DNA of 64,000 nucleotides, from contig NZ_SMKG01000006.1 in the NCBI RefSeq assembly GCF_004348525.1, positions 1 through 64,000 on the forward strand, given 5' to 3'. A program made the translations under genes and the position numbers. Within the stretch, counting starts at the first letter, position 1, and each line of letters opens with the position of its first letter. This DNA is from Micromonospora sp. 15K316 (lineage in GTDB: Bacteria; Actinomycetota; Actinomycetes; Mycobacteriales; Micromonosporaceae). The notes beneath the pieces are model-generated. The model ran no database searches and was not told the origin of the DNA. It saw nothing but the letters and a program-made list of their open reading frames with translations. Positions 28,205 through 36,163 of this stretch are shown in pieces.

Positions 28205-28226
28205 TGTAACCCCTATACCGGTTACA
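28205..28226. promoter_or_regulatory. Perfect palindrome between hydrolase and CGNR regulator
   Basis: TGTAACC-N8-GGTTACA, with 7-bp perfect arms and CCTATACC between them. It lies 63 bases before the hydrolase start and 25 bases before the CGNR gene start. It is the probable operator of the CGNR protein; this is inference from position. Confidence 0.7.
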
Positions 28227-28250
28227 TGGCGTGCCGAATATAGTGGGCGC

Positions 28251-28886
28251 ATGTCGACAGCAGCAACGGGGCTGGTCATCTACTCCGCAGAGGGCACGCC
28301 GTATGTCTTCGACCCCGGCGCGCTGTGCCTGGAACTCCTCCTCACCGGCGGTCCCGGCGAGCTGTCCCGTTACGAGGTGCTCCACGAACCGGACGATCTG
28401 GGCCAGTGGCTCGCACTGTCTCGGCTCGGACTGCCACCGGCCGACCTGCGGGTGAGCCCCGACGACCTGCGGAGTGTGCACCGGCTCCGGGGCGCGCTCT
28501 GGCAACTGGCCCGGAACACCGCCCGCGGCGAACCTCGCCGGGCCGAGGACGTGGCCGAGATCAACCGGGTGGCGATGGAGTCGCCGCTGGTGCCGCAACT
28601 CGCGCTGAACGTCAGCTCGACCTGGCGGCTTCCGGCCAGCGGGGCACAGGTCCTGTCCACCATTGCCCGGGACGCCGTTGACCTCTTCAGTGGCGAGCTA
28701 GCCACCCGAATCCGGGAATGCGGAGACCCCGACTGCTATTTGATCTTCCTGGACACCTCGGCGCCGCGACGCCGGCGTTGGTGCTCGATGGAGACATGTG
28801 GCAACCGCAACAAGGTCCGGGCACTGCGTAGCCGACGCAGTGCCCGGACACCAACGCCGGCTACCCCGGGTAGCCGGACGACCTGA
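28251..28886 (+). CDS. CGNR zinc-finger regulator
   Basis: 211 aa. The N-terminal ABATE-like stress domain begins with YVFDPGALCLELL. The zinc finger near residue 160 has CGDPDC, then RWCSMETCGNRNKVRALR, the CGNR motif that names the family. These proteins are DNA-binding regulators. Most relatives stop shortly after the CGNR motif; here the frame runs on for about 20 residues (SARTPTPATPGSRTT) through two strong hairpins. It faces the divergent alpha/beta hydrolase across a palindrome. Confidence 0.88.
   Translation: MSTAATGLVIYSAEGTPYVFDPGALCLELLLTGGPGELSRYEVLHEPDDLGQWLALSRLGLPPADLRVSPDDLRSVHRLRGALWQLARNTARGEPRRAEDVAEINRVAMESPLVPQLALNVSSTWRLPASGAQVLSTIARDAVDLFSGELATRIRECGDPDCYLIFLDTSAPRRRRWCSMETCGNRNKVRALRSRRSARTPTPATPGSRTT
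28815..28877 (+). terminator. Two tandem hairpins inside the 3' end of the CGNR gene
   Basis: The first pairs GTCCGGGCACTGCGT (28815-28829) with its exact complement (28835-28849) over a 5-base loop. The second pairs CCGGCTACC (28857-28865) with GGTAGCCGG (28869-28877) over three bases. Both lie before the stop codon at 28884-28886. They look like terminator hairpins that the reading frame crosses. Confidence 0.7.
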
Positions 28887-28891
28887 CTCAC

Positions 28892-29206
28892 ATGGCGGAG
28901 ATCGACATACGGGACCAGACACTGCGCCAGGGCCGGGCTGGTGAGCTTGACCGGCGCATCGTCTCCTTCTACGAGCAGCTGCGTGTCCGCTTTCCGGATC
29001 ATCCGCCGTACGACCCGGCGTCGCCCTGGATGTCGGCACCTCTCAACGTCGGCATCGACCATGTGAGCATGAGTATCAGCTACTCACCCCGGGGCAGCGA
29101 GGCGGTAGATGTCGTCTTGGACTTGGCGGAGCGACACGGCCTGGTCGTCTACGACCCTCAAGGTGACGAGGTCACCGGCTTGCGCGGTGACTATGAGGGT
29201 GGCTGA
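28892..29206 (+). CDS. Small unknown protein, possible immunity-type
   Basis: 104 aa from the ATG at 28892, five bases after the CGNR stop. Residues FYEQLRVRFPDHPPYDPASP and the closing DLAERHGLVVYDPQGDEVTGL match the C-terminal part of a family of uncharacterised actinobacterial proteins, which are usually longer at the N-terminus. It may therefore be a truncated copy, especially as it directly follows terminator hairpins. It converges on the barstar-domain gene, itself an immunity fold, which hints at a toxin-immunity neighbourhood; no toxin gene is visible. Confidence 0.6.
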   Translation: MAEIDIRDQTLRQGRAGELDRRIVSFYEQLRVRFPDHPPYDPASPWMSAPLNVGIDHVSMSISYSPRGSEAVDVVLDLAERHGLVVYDPQGDEVTGLRGDYEGG

Positions 29207-29220
29207 CCACTCTTCAGATT

Positions 29221-29236
29221 GGCGAGTTGTCTCGCC
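29221..29236. terminator. Hairpin between convergent genes
   Basis: GGCGAG-TTGT-CTCGCC, a 6-bp stem followed on the plus strand by CTTCT. It is positioned to stop both convergent transcripts. Confidence 0.6.
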
Positions 29237-29239
29237 CTT

Positions 29240-30514
29240 CTAGCGTAGGTCGACCTCGACCTGGTGCTCCGCGAGCATGTCGAGCAGGTAGTCCATGGTG
29301 GTCGCGGGATGCAGCAGGCGTCGGTCGTAGTCGGCGACGAGGTGGGCGCGGGCGGTGGCCGAGTCGTGCCACACCAAGCGAAATGGTGTCCGTGCGCCGA
29401 ATCCGCCGGTGAGGCAGTCGTGGAGGGCGTTGAGGTTCCAGCCGAAGTAGCCGCCGGGGCCGCTGATCGCCTCGCCGATGGCGCAGTAGAACCCTTCGAT
29501 GTCGGTGATGAATCGGCCGTCGAGGTCGTAGGTGGTGCCGGGCGGCCGGTCCGGCGTACTGGATCGGTGGGCGAGCGCTGCTCCGGCCCACTGGTGGCGC
29601 AGGTCGCGGTCGTACCCGGCCCAGAGGTTCTTCTCAGTGGGCTGGCCGGTGTACCAGTGCTCAAGAACACGGAGCAGCCCTGCTGGTAGGGACTCCTGCG
29701 GGTCGCTGTCGACGGTCACGTCGAGGAGCCCGGCACCGTACCGCGATGGCTCGCTGGCCTGGATCGTTCCGGACACCACAGCGCCGATCACCCGATTGGT
29801 CGAACCGTCGGCGGCGACCATGTGAACCTCGCCCTGGATCCGGCGTCGGCGGAGGCTCGCCTTGGTCGACTGCCCGACCGAGTTCAACGCGGCAAGGAGC
29901 GGTGGTTCCGGTCGGCAGCCGAGGAGCCGGACCTGCGGCACCGGTGGTGCGGCCTGCTCGCGGAACACGCCAATGACGTCTCGACAGGTCCCATACGACC
30001 GCTCGTCCGGGCCAAGGAGGACGAACTCGGTGACGTCGCCGGGACGTGTCACCGCCTCGGTGCGGTCGTAGACGTGGACGAACCCCTCGAGGTCGAGGTT
30101 CACGGTTTCCGGCATCGTTATGTTCGGCCGTTGGGCGATGACGACGACGTCGGCGAGGTACTCGCCCCACCAGCCGGGCGGGATGCCTGGCGGTGGGGGA
30201 GGCGCCGTTATCCAGACGGCGTCGAGCCAGGCTCTTTCGGTGCCGAGCGCTTCGGCGGGTAGCCGGTCGAGCAGTTCGGCGAGCGCGCCAGCCGGGGTGC
30301 AGCCGACGAGCGTGAACTGCTCCCGCGGCCGGGGCGGCAAATCGACGAACAGTCCTTCGATTTCCGCACACAGCGCCAGCGGTTCGTCGGTCTCGCAGGA
30401 CCAGTCGAGGCCGACCTCGCCGAGGAGTAGCCAGCGCGGGCGATCGGGATGCTTCCACGTCCACCGCCGCTGCTCCGGCGGAAGGTCGGCACCCGGACCA
30501 GCGCTCGTCGTCAC
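29240..30514 (-). CDS. Long protein with C-terminal barstar domain
   Basis: 424 aa. The last ~95 residues are a barstar fold: TYDLDGRFITDIEGFYCAIG, then GYFGWNLNALHDCLTGGFG and a final strand before QVEVDLR. Barstar-type proteins inhibit RNase toxins by a negatively charged helix. The 320 residues in front form another, probably duplicated, domain with RWLLLGEVGLDWSCETDE and LLGPDERSYGTCRDV, plus two strands repeating the LLGCxP pattern. I do not know a name for it. Typical barstars are ~90-150 aa, so this is a large fusion. No partner RNase gene is nearby. Confidence 0.8.
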   Translation of the reverse strand: MTTSAGPGADLPPEQRRWTWKHPDRPRWLLLGEVGLDWSCETDEPLALCAEIEGLFVDLPPRPREQFTLVGCTPAGALAELLDRLPAEALGTERAWLDAVWITAPPPPPGIPPGWWGEYLADVVVIAQRPNITMPETVNLDLEGFVHVYDRTEAVTRPGDVTEFVLLGPDERSYGTCRDVIGVFREQAAPPVPQVRLLGCRPEPPLLAALNSVGQSTKASLRRRRIQGEVHMVAADGSTNRVIGAVVSGTIQASEPSRYGAGLLDVTVDSDPQESLPAGLLRVLEHWYTGQPTEKNLWAGYDRDLRHQWAGAALAHRSSTPDRPPGTTYDLDGRFITDIEGFYCAIGEAISGPGGYFGWNLNALHDCLTGGFGARTPFRLVWHDSATARAHLVADYDRRLLHPATTMDYLLDMLAEHQVEVDLR

Positions 30515-30616
30515 GCCGCGACCCTACAAGCCGGATGCGTCGTGCCCGATAGCCTGATCATGGTACGAAGCATGCGCCCCAGGTTCGTCGCAACTCCCTC
30601 CTCGCCTCGTGCCAGC

Positions 30617-30838
30617 TCACCGGACCGCGTCGATTGCTTCTTCGCTGTCGGCGACGTCTGGTGGGTTGAGGACGAGGTGCTGTACATCCAGCGGGAGAAC
30701 GTCCCGGCCGTAGCGCATCAAGGTCGCCTCGAATGGCGCCGAAAGTGGTAGCGCTATGTTCTCGATGACAGAGGGCACAAGATCGTGAACGTCGGATCGC
30801 CCCGTCTCGGCCGGGGCAGGCCCGCTCGCCGTCCGCAC
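30617..30838 (-). CDS. Small open frame, possible remnant of a regulator or immunity gene
   Basis: 73 aa from a GTG at 30836-30838 with GAGGGGCAG upstream. The peptide (VHDLVPSVIENIALPLSAPF, then LPLDVQHLVLNPPDVADSEE) has hydrophobic/acidic spacing like real protein, but I find no family. The opposite strand is equally open, so confidence is low. The surrounding 30.5-31.0 kb holds nothing else. Confidence 0.35.
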   Translation of the reverse strand: MRTASGPAPAETGRSDVHDLVPSVIENIALPLSAPFEATLMRYGRDVLPLDVQHLVLNPPDVADSEEAIDAVR

Positions 30839-31004
30839 ACCTGCCCCTCGACGACCTCACCGTCACCGTACGGTGACCGACATCGGAGGGTCACGGAGGG
30901 GGACGCGAAACGTTCTGCCCCGGTGAGCCGGGTCTGGTGCCAAGCTTCGCATCGGTACGGGGCGTTCTCTGGTCCACGAGGGCCCGGATACTGCCTCCGG
31001 GCTC

Positions 31005-31949
31005 TCATGAACGAACGCGGATGACCGTCTTCCCCTTGGTCCGCTGCGTCGGGTTGAGGGCGGCTACGGCGTCGTCGAGGGGCGCGACGGTGCCGATGTT
31101 CGGCCGCACACGTCCGTCCCGGACCCGCTGAGCGATTTCACCCAGCTGGGCGCGGTCGGATACGACGACGAAGTCGATCGCCAGGCCGTCAGCGGGGCGC
31201 GCCTGCGGCGGCCCGGTGACGGTCACCAGCGTTCCTCCGGCTCGGACCAGACCGGCGGACCGCCTCTGGATGTCGCCGCCGATGACGTCGAAGACCAGAT
31301 CGACTCCGCCGACGTCTTCCAGCGTGTCGTTGTCGAGGTCGACGAACTCGTGCACGCCGAAGTCGACAGCGGCCTGCCGGCCGCTGGCACGTCCGGTGCC
31401 GATGACGTAGGCGCCGGCCTGTCGGGCGAGCTGCGTCGCCATCGAACCGACTACGCCGGCGGCGCCGTGCACCAGGACACTCTGCCCCTCCAGGAGGTGG
31501 CCGTGATCGAACAGGCCCTGCCAGGCGGTCAGCCCCGCCATCGCGACGCCTGCCCCCACCGTGAAGTCGATGTCGCCCGGCAGTGGTGCGAGGTTGCGTG
31601 CCTCGACGACCGTGTACTCGGCGAGGCTGCCGTCGCGTGTCCAGTCCGTGAGGCCGAACACCCGCTGTCCCACCGACAGGCCCGTCGTGCCATAGCTGAG
31701 CGCGGTGACCACACCGGCCACCTCGTGGCCGGGGATCGCCGGCGTCCGGTCGCGGCCGAGGCGATCGATCCAGGTCGAGGGCCATTCCAGCTCATTTCCG
31801 GTGAATCCCGACGCATGAACTTCGACGACGACATCGCCGTAGTTCGCGCCGTCAAGGCTGGCGAGCCTCGCCGCGTCCGGGTCGGGCCGCTCCGCCAGCG
31901 TCATCCCCGCCGTTCCCGCGGCGCGGTCCGTCACCACGATCGCTCTCAT
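31005..31949 (-). CDS. MDR-family NADP reductase, paralogue 1
   Basis: 314 aa from the ATG at 31947-31949. It is a zinc-free medium-chain reductase with the QOR-like signature VLVHGAAGVVGSMATQLARQ and the segment VFDVIGGDIQRRSAGLVRAG. It is a close paralogue of the gene at 33181-34098 and a more distant one of 55206-56144; the sequences SVGQRVFGLTDW and VEARNLAPLPGD are shared. The N-terminus has a short insertion (DAARLASLDGANYG) relative to its sister. Two GNAT genes lie between the sister copies on the same strand. It probably reduces quinone or enone electrophiles. Confidence 0.88.
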   Translation of the reverse strand: MRAIVVTDRAAGTAGMTLAERPDPDAARLASLDGANYGDVVVEVHASGFTGNELEWPSTWIDRLGRDRTPAIPGHEVAGVVTALSYGTTGLSVGQRVFGLTDWTRDGSLAEYTVVEARNLAPLPGDIDFTVGAGVAMAGLTAWQGLFDHGHLLEGQSVLVHGAAGVVGSMATQLARQAGAYVIGTGRASGRQAAVDFGVHEFVDLDNDTLEDVGGVDLVFDVIGGDIQRRSAGLVRAGGTLVTVTGPPQARPADGLAIDFVVVSDRAQLGEIAQRVRDGRVRPNIGTVAPLDDAVAALNPTQRTKGKTVIRVRS

Positions 31950-32070
31950 CTGCACACCTCTCCGTGTCACTTCTCGCCTGGCCTCCGTTACGACCTGACG
32001 GAGGCTCGCCGCTGTCGCTGCGTCGTCATGAAGGACCGCCGACCTGTTGGCCGACTCGAACGACGGACGG

Positions 32071-32544
32071 CTACGTCACGTCCTTTTCGAACGCCGCGAG
32101 CGCCTCGTCGCGGTCGCCCTCCGCGGGTGTGTGCGGGGGGTAGGCGCCGACGCCGGGATGAACCTTGTCGATGAGATCGAGGTACTCCGGGTTGCGGGCG
32201 ATGAACCTACCCACGACCGGGCAGATGACGGTGATCTTCTTCCCGCTCTCGCGGATCTCGTTCAGCACGCGCGCGATGAGCTCCGTGGCTACCCGATGGC
32301 GTCGGTAGGCGGGATCGACCCAGGTCGTCAGCAGCACGACCCGGCCACCCACGAACCGGTACGAGAGCTCGGCGATCGCTTCGGCGCCGAGGGCGGCGAC
32401 CCAGCGACCGCGCTCCGCGTCGTTGATGACATCGAACTCCCAGCTGGATTCCACTTCGCTGAGACTGGTGGTGTTCACAGCGGCAATGAGCGCCGCGTTG
32501 TTCTCTTCCCGGTTGGCCGCCTCGGCCGCGAAATTGATCGTCAT
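32071..32544 (-). CDS. GNAT acetyltransferase-like protein (YjdJ type), copy A
   Basis: 157 aa from the ATG at 32542-32544. It belongs to the short GCN5-related group of YjdJ/YidJ type. A core strand, WVDPAYRRHRVATELIARVL, is followed by ITVICPVVGRFIARNPEYLD. The C-terminal half is nearly superimposable on its upstream neighbour (32581-33051), so the two arose by tandem duplication. It is probably co-transcribed with the MDR genes on either side. No substrate is known for this group. Confidence 0.82.
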   Translation of the reverse strand: MTINFAAEAANREENNAALIAAVNTTSLSEVESSWEFDVINDAERGRWVAALGAEAIAELSYRFVGGRVVLLTTWVDPAYRRHRVATELIARVLNEIRESGKKITVICPVVGRFIARNPEYLDLIDKVHPGVGAYPPHTPAEGDRDEALAAFEKDVT

Positions 32545-32580
32545 TGCCACACTCTCGGTCAAGGGAGCCAATAGGCAGAG

Positions 32581-33051
32581 TCAGGACAGAGGAGCGCGAT
32601 CCTGGGTAACTCCCGGGTGCTCAGGGTTGATGAGGTCGGCGTACTCCGGGTTGTGCTCGATGAAGGTGCGCACGATCGGGCACATGACGGTGACCGTCTT
32701 GCCTTGCGCGCGCACGTCGTCCAGCACGCGTCGGATCAGCTCGGTGGCGATGCCCTGTTTGCGAAACTCAGGGAACACCAAGATGGCCAGCAGCACGAGC
32801 CGGTCGTCTCCGGCGACGTTGTAGGTCAGCCCGGCCACCTCTCGGTCCCCGACGATGCCGTCGTAGATGCCGAGTTTCTCGTCGTTGACGACTCGGAGGT
32901 CGAACGCGGAGGCGTGGGGATCGTCGACCACCTCGTCGATGAGGATGGCCTGATCCTGGCTGAGGGTGCCTTTCCCGTCGGGGTGCTCGAAGGCGTGGCG
33001 GGTCGGCTCGGTCGGGTCGGTCATGGGGGATACGTCCTCGTTGATGGTCAT
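32581..33051 (-). CDS. GNAT acetyltransferase-like protein (YjdJ type), copy B
   Basis: 156 aa from the ATG at 33049-33051, behind GGAAG; an in-frame ATG at 33024 is an alternative. The core is FPEFRKQGIATELIRRVLDD, then VTVMCPIVRTFIEHNPEYAD. It parallels copy A but has a distinct N-terminal half. It lies 129 bases after the upstream MDR gene and 36 bases before copy A. The MDR-GNAT-GNAT-MDR order is symmetrical, as if a reductase/acetyltransferase pair had been duplicated. Confidence 0.82.
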   Translation of the reverse strand: MTINEDVSPMTDPTEPTRHAFEHPDGKGTLSQDQAILIDEVVDDPHASAFDLRVVNDEKLGIYDGIVGDREVAGLTYNVAGDDRLVLLAILVFPEFRKQGIATELIRRVLDDVRAQGKTVTVMCPIVRTFIEHNPEYADLINPEHPGVTQDRAPLS

Positions 33052-33180
33052 CAGATCACTTCCGGTCGTGACGGTAGTCGTACTGGCTCAGCCGCACGCC
33101 GTCGAGGTGAGGTGAAGGCCCAGTGACCGACGTACTTCTTGCTCCTGCGGGTCGTCCTCGTGCTCGGGTGTGCCGAGTTC

Positions 33181-34098
33181 CTACGGACGAACCCGGATGA
33201 TCGTCTTTCCCTTGATCCGCTCGGTCGGGTTGAACGCGGCGACGGCGTCGTCGAGGGCCGCGACGGTGCCGATGACCGTCCGCAGTCGTCCGTCCCGCAC
33301 CCGCCGGACGACCTCGCCCAGTTGGGCGCGATCGGGCTCGACGACGAAGTCGACCGCGAGACCTTCCGCGGGCCGCGCCTCGGGTGGCCCGGCGATGGTC
33401 ACCAGCGTTCCTCCGGCTCGAATCAGGCCGGCGGACCGCTTCTGGATGTCGCCGCCGATGACGTCGAAGACCAGATCGACTTCGCCGACGTCTTCCAGGG
33501 CGTCGTTCTCGAGGTCGACGAACTCCTTCGCGCCGAAGTCGAGCGCCGTCTGACGGTCGGCGGTTCGTCCGGTGCCGATGACGTAGGCGCCGGCCTCGCG
33601 GGCGAGCTGGGTCACCATCGATCCGACTCCGCCGGCCGCGCCGTGCACGAGGACGCTCTGCCCCGACTGAAGGCGGCCGTGCGCGAACAGTCCCTGCCAC
33701 GCGGTCAGGCCCGAGATCGGCAGGCTCGCGCCGACCGTGAAGTCGACGTCGCCGGGCAGCGGCGCGAGGTTGCGCGCCTCGACGGCCACGTACTCCGCCA
33801 GGGTGCCGTCGCGAGTCCAGTCCGTGAGGCCGAACACCCGCTGCCCCACGGACAGCCCCGTCGTGCCATAGCCGAGCGCGCTGACCACTCCGGCCAGCTC
33901 GTGCCCGGGGATCGACGGCGTCCGGTCGCGGCCGAGGCGATCGGTCCAGGTCGAGGGCCAGCTCAGCTCACCTGGAGTGAATCCCGACGCGTGAACCTGA
34001 ACGACGACGTCGTTCAGCGCCGGTTCCGGCTCGGGCCGCTCCACCAGCGTCATCCCGGCCGTTCCCGCAGCCTGGTCGGTCACCACTATCGCTTTCAT
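33181..34098 (-). CDS. MDR-family NADP reductase, paralogue 2
   Basis: 305 aa with a strong AAGGAGG site before the ATG at 34096-34098. It shows the same fold and motifs as the copy at 31005-31949: VLVHGAAGGVGSMVTQLARE for the nucleotide, VFDVIGGDIQKRSAGLIRAG, and IKGKTIIRVRP at the end. It is zinc-free. It leads the four-gene minus-strand block. A third, partial copy lies immediately upstream (34160-34290), showing repeated duplication here. Confidence 0.9.
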   Translation of the reverse strand: MKAIVVTDQAAGTAGMTLVERPEPEPALNDVVVQVHASGFTPGELSWPSTWTDRLGRDRTPSIPGHELAGVVSALGYGTTGLSVGQRVFGLTDWTRDGTLAEYVAVEARNLAPLPGDVDFTVGASLPISGLTAWQGLFAHGRLQSGQSVLVHGAAGGVGSMVTQLAREAGAYVIGTGRTADRQTALDFGAKEFVDLENDALEDVGEVDLVFDVIGGDIQKRSAGLIRAGGTLVTIAGPPEARPAEGLAVDFVVEPDRAQLGEVVRRVRDGRLRTVIGTVAALDDAVAAFNPTERIKGKTIIRVRP

Positions 34099-34159
34099 GG
34101 GGATCCTCCTTGATCACGTGTCTGTTTGGCGAAGATGCCGCAGGGATGGTTCATTCGAC

Positions 34160-34290
34160 GCCTGATGTCGGGGTCGTAGTCGCCGCCGGCCGATCGGGCC
34201 AAGGCCGATTGTCGGCAGCGCGACCCGCCCCCGCCGGCCGATCCCGCGACTGGGCGCGATCGGGCACGACGATGAAGTCGAGCGCCAGGG
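34160..34290 (-). pseudogene. Fragment of a further MDR reductase copy
   Basis: Plus-strand bases 34250-34290 (TGGGCGCGATCGGG, then GAAGTCGA) are nearly identical to the 3' region of the intact paralogue at about 33320-33360. The minus-strand reading LALDFIVVPDRAQ matches its VDFVVEPDRAQ. The frame then decays. It is a remnant left by unequal duplication. Confidence 0.65.
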
Positions 34291-34995
34291 GAGGGCTTCT
34301 GTGCCTTGAACGCTGTTGGGGTGAAGAGGCCAGCCGCGTCGACGAGCAGGACCGTGTCAGACCGCCCGGCGGTGAGCCGTTGTCGGATCTTGGGCGTCCG
34401 CTCTCGGTGAGCTCGGCCGCTCAGTCCCATGCCCTTCCGTTCTGCGACAGGGCTTCGACAGCGGCCCCGGCCTGGTCCTGGTCTCGGCCTGTGCCCACGG
34501 CAATGCCGCCCTCGGCGATGACTCGGCGGTTGTGGCGATGCCTGTGCCGCTCGGCGAGCTTACGGCCCTCGACACTCTCACCCATGACAGTTGTCTCTTC
34601 TCCACCGAATCGCGACTCGTGTCGGCAGCAACCGGCTTCTCCCATGAGTGGTGCGAGGTCCCTGGAACTCGGGCATTGCTGGGCAAGCCGGACAGTTCGT
34701 CGCCAGCGGAGTCACCCAGTCGAACACCCCGAACGTAGTCACGGTAGAACTGGTCTGTCAAGTCCAGTCTGAGGGGCAAGTGGATGCTGCTACGGTGCGA
34801 TTAACACCAAGCTAACTGTCATGGGAGCGACATCCGCCCCCGCTGGCCATCCGGTGCCTAGTCGGACCAGATGGTCCATGGAAGGTGGGCGTCGCGGGAA
34901 TACGACGAGCCCGTCGAGCGTCTGTATCTCTGCGCGTCCAGGTACGTGTCGCCTCGTTCCCCAATTTCGGGCCAGAAGGCCGGGAAGGGAGAGCT
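34291..34995. other. Gene-poor stretch with a possible SDR remnant
   Basis: About 700 bases with no intact gene. Minus-strand 34421-34560 reads AEGGIAVGTGRDQDQAGAAV and EALSQNG, resembling the early part of an SDR reductase without its glycine motif. It may be debris from the same duplications. The 200 bases before msrB contain no clear operator. Confidence 0.4.
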
Positions 34996-35469
34996 GTGTC
35001 CCAGCACACCCAGTACCACAAGAACCCGGAGGCCGTTTCGCGGCTCGACCCGGAGCAGTACCGCGTGACCCAGCAGGACGGCACCGAGCGCCCGTTCGCC
35101 AACGCCTACTGGGACAACCATGAGCCCGGCATCTACGTCGACGTCGTGTCCGGCGAGCCGCTGTTCGCGTCGGTCGACAAGTACGACAGCAACTCCGGCT
35201 GGCCGAGCTTCACGAAGCCGATCGCGGAGGCGAACGTCGTCGAGCGCAAGGACTTCAGCCACGGGATGATTCGGGTTGAGGCCCGCTCGCTGCACGGGGA
35301 CAGCCACCTCGGCCACGTCTTCGACGACGGTCCCCGGGACAAGGGCGGTCTGCGCTACTGCATCAACTCCGCGTCGTTGCGGTTCATCCACCTCGACGAC
35401 CTGGAGAACGCAGGGTACGGCGAATACCGCACCCTGTTCACGAGTGACAACAACACCGGCGACAAGTAG
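34996..35469 (+). CDS. msrB: Peptide-methionine (R)-S-oxide reductase MsrB
   Basis: 157 aa from the GTG at 34996, with GGGAAGGGAGAG before it. It reduces methionine-R-sulfoxide in proteins. Visible are [35 protein letters not shown] and the active-site [11 protein letters not shown] with catalytic Cys122. The two CxxC zinc pairs of many MsrB proteins are absent, and the position before GWPSF is Ser rather than Cys. The resolving step thus probably relies on another thiol. msrA follows after nine bases, so the two form an operon ending in a strong hairpin. Confidence 0.95.
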   Translation: MSQHTQYHKNPEAVSRLDPEQYRVTQQDGTERPFANAYWDNHEPGIYVDVVSGEPLFASVDKYDSNSGWPSFTKPIAEANVVERKDFSHGMIRVEARSLHGDSHLGHVFDDGPRDKGGLRYCINSASLRFIHLDDLENAGYGEYRTLFTSDNNTGDK

Positions 35470-35478
35470 GGAGACGAC

Positions 35479-35985
35479 GTGACCACGGAGAAGGCGATTC
35501 TCGCCGGCGGCTGCTTCTGGGGCATGGAGGAGCTGTTCCGCCACCAGCCCGGCGTCGTGTCCACGCGCGTCGGTTACAGCGGCGGCGACGTCCCGAACGC
35601 CACCTACCGCAACCACGGCACCCACGCGGAGTCCATCGAGGTCGTCTACGACACCGAGAAGACCGACTTCCGCGAGCTGCTCGAGTTCTTCTTCCAGGTC
35701 CATGACCCCTCGACGAAGAACCGCCAGGGCAACGACATCGGCACCAGCTACCGCTCGGCGATCTTCTACACCAGCGACGAGCAGAAGCGGGTCGCCGAGG
35801 ACACGATTGCCGACGTCGACGCCTCGGGCCTGTGGCCCGGCAAGGTCGTCACCGAGGTCACCCCGGCGGGCGACTTCTGGGAGGCCGAGCCCGAGCACCA
35901 GAACTACCTGCAGACCTACCCCAACGGTTACACCTGCCACTTCCCGCGCCCGGGGTGGAAGCTCCCGAAGCGGGCGAAGGCCTGA
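35479..35985 (+). CDS. msrA: Peptide-methionine (S)-S-oxide reductase MsrA
   Basis: 168 aa from a GTG at 35479 with GGGAGACGAC upstream. Catalytic Cys12 lies in [26 protein letters not shown] and [17 protein letters not shown] are typical substrate-pocket segments. It reduces methionine-S-sulfoxide, complementing MsrB encoded just upstream. The length is slightly short at the C-terminus, with few extra cysteines for recycling. A 12-bp hairpin follows the stop. Confidence 0.95.
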   Translation: MTTEKAILAGGCFWGMEELFRHQPGVVSTRVGYSGGDVPNATYRNHGTHAESIEVVYDTEKTDFRELLEFFFQVHDPSTKNRQGNDIGTSYRSAIFYTSDEQKRVAEDTIADVDASGLWPGKVVTEVTPAGDFWEAEPEHQNYLQTYPNGYTCHFPRPGWKLPKRAKA

Positions 35986-35992
35986 CACCTGC

Positions 35993-36020
35993 GGCGCGCG
36001 GACCTTGCGGTCCGCGCGCC
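35993..36020 (+). terminator. Strong hairpin after msrA
   Basis: GGCGCGCGGACC-TTGC-GGTCCGCGCGCC: a perfect 12-bp stem and 4-base loop starting eight bases after the msrA stop. There is no U-run, as is common for actinobacterial terminators. Confidence 0.85.
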
Positions 36021-36163
36021 GACTCGCGCCGAGGTGGTCGGCGTGAACGAGGTGTCAGCCGGAGGGGTGGAGCCGGCACCGGTGCCGGTGCCGAGCCACC
36101 ATCACCGCTGTCGCATGTCAGAATGCCCCAAATCGGAGTAGAGCTGGCAGAACGGGCGGGCCG

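Noticed and set aside
34421-34600. SDR N-terminal remnant (GIAVGTGRDQDQAGAAVEAL)
   Set aside because: Suggestive only; lacks the TGxxxGxG motif, so it is mentioned in the gap entry and not called as a gene.
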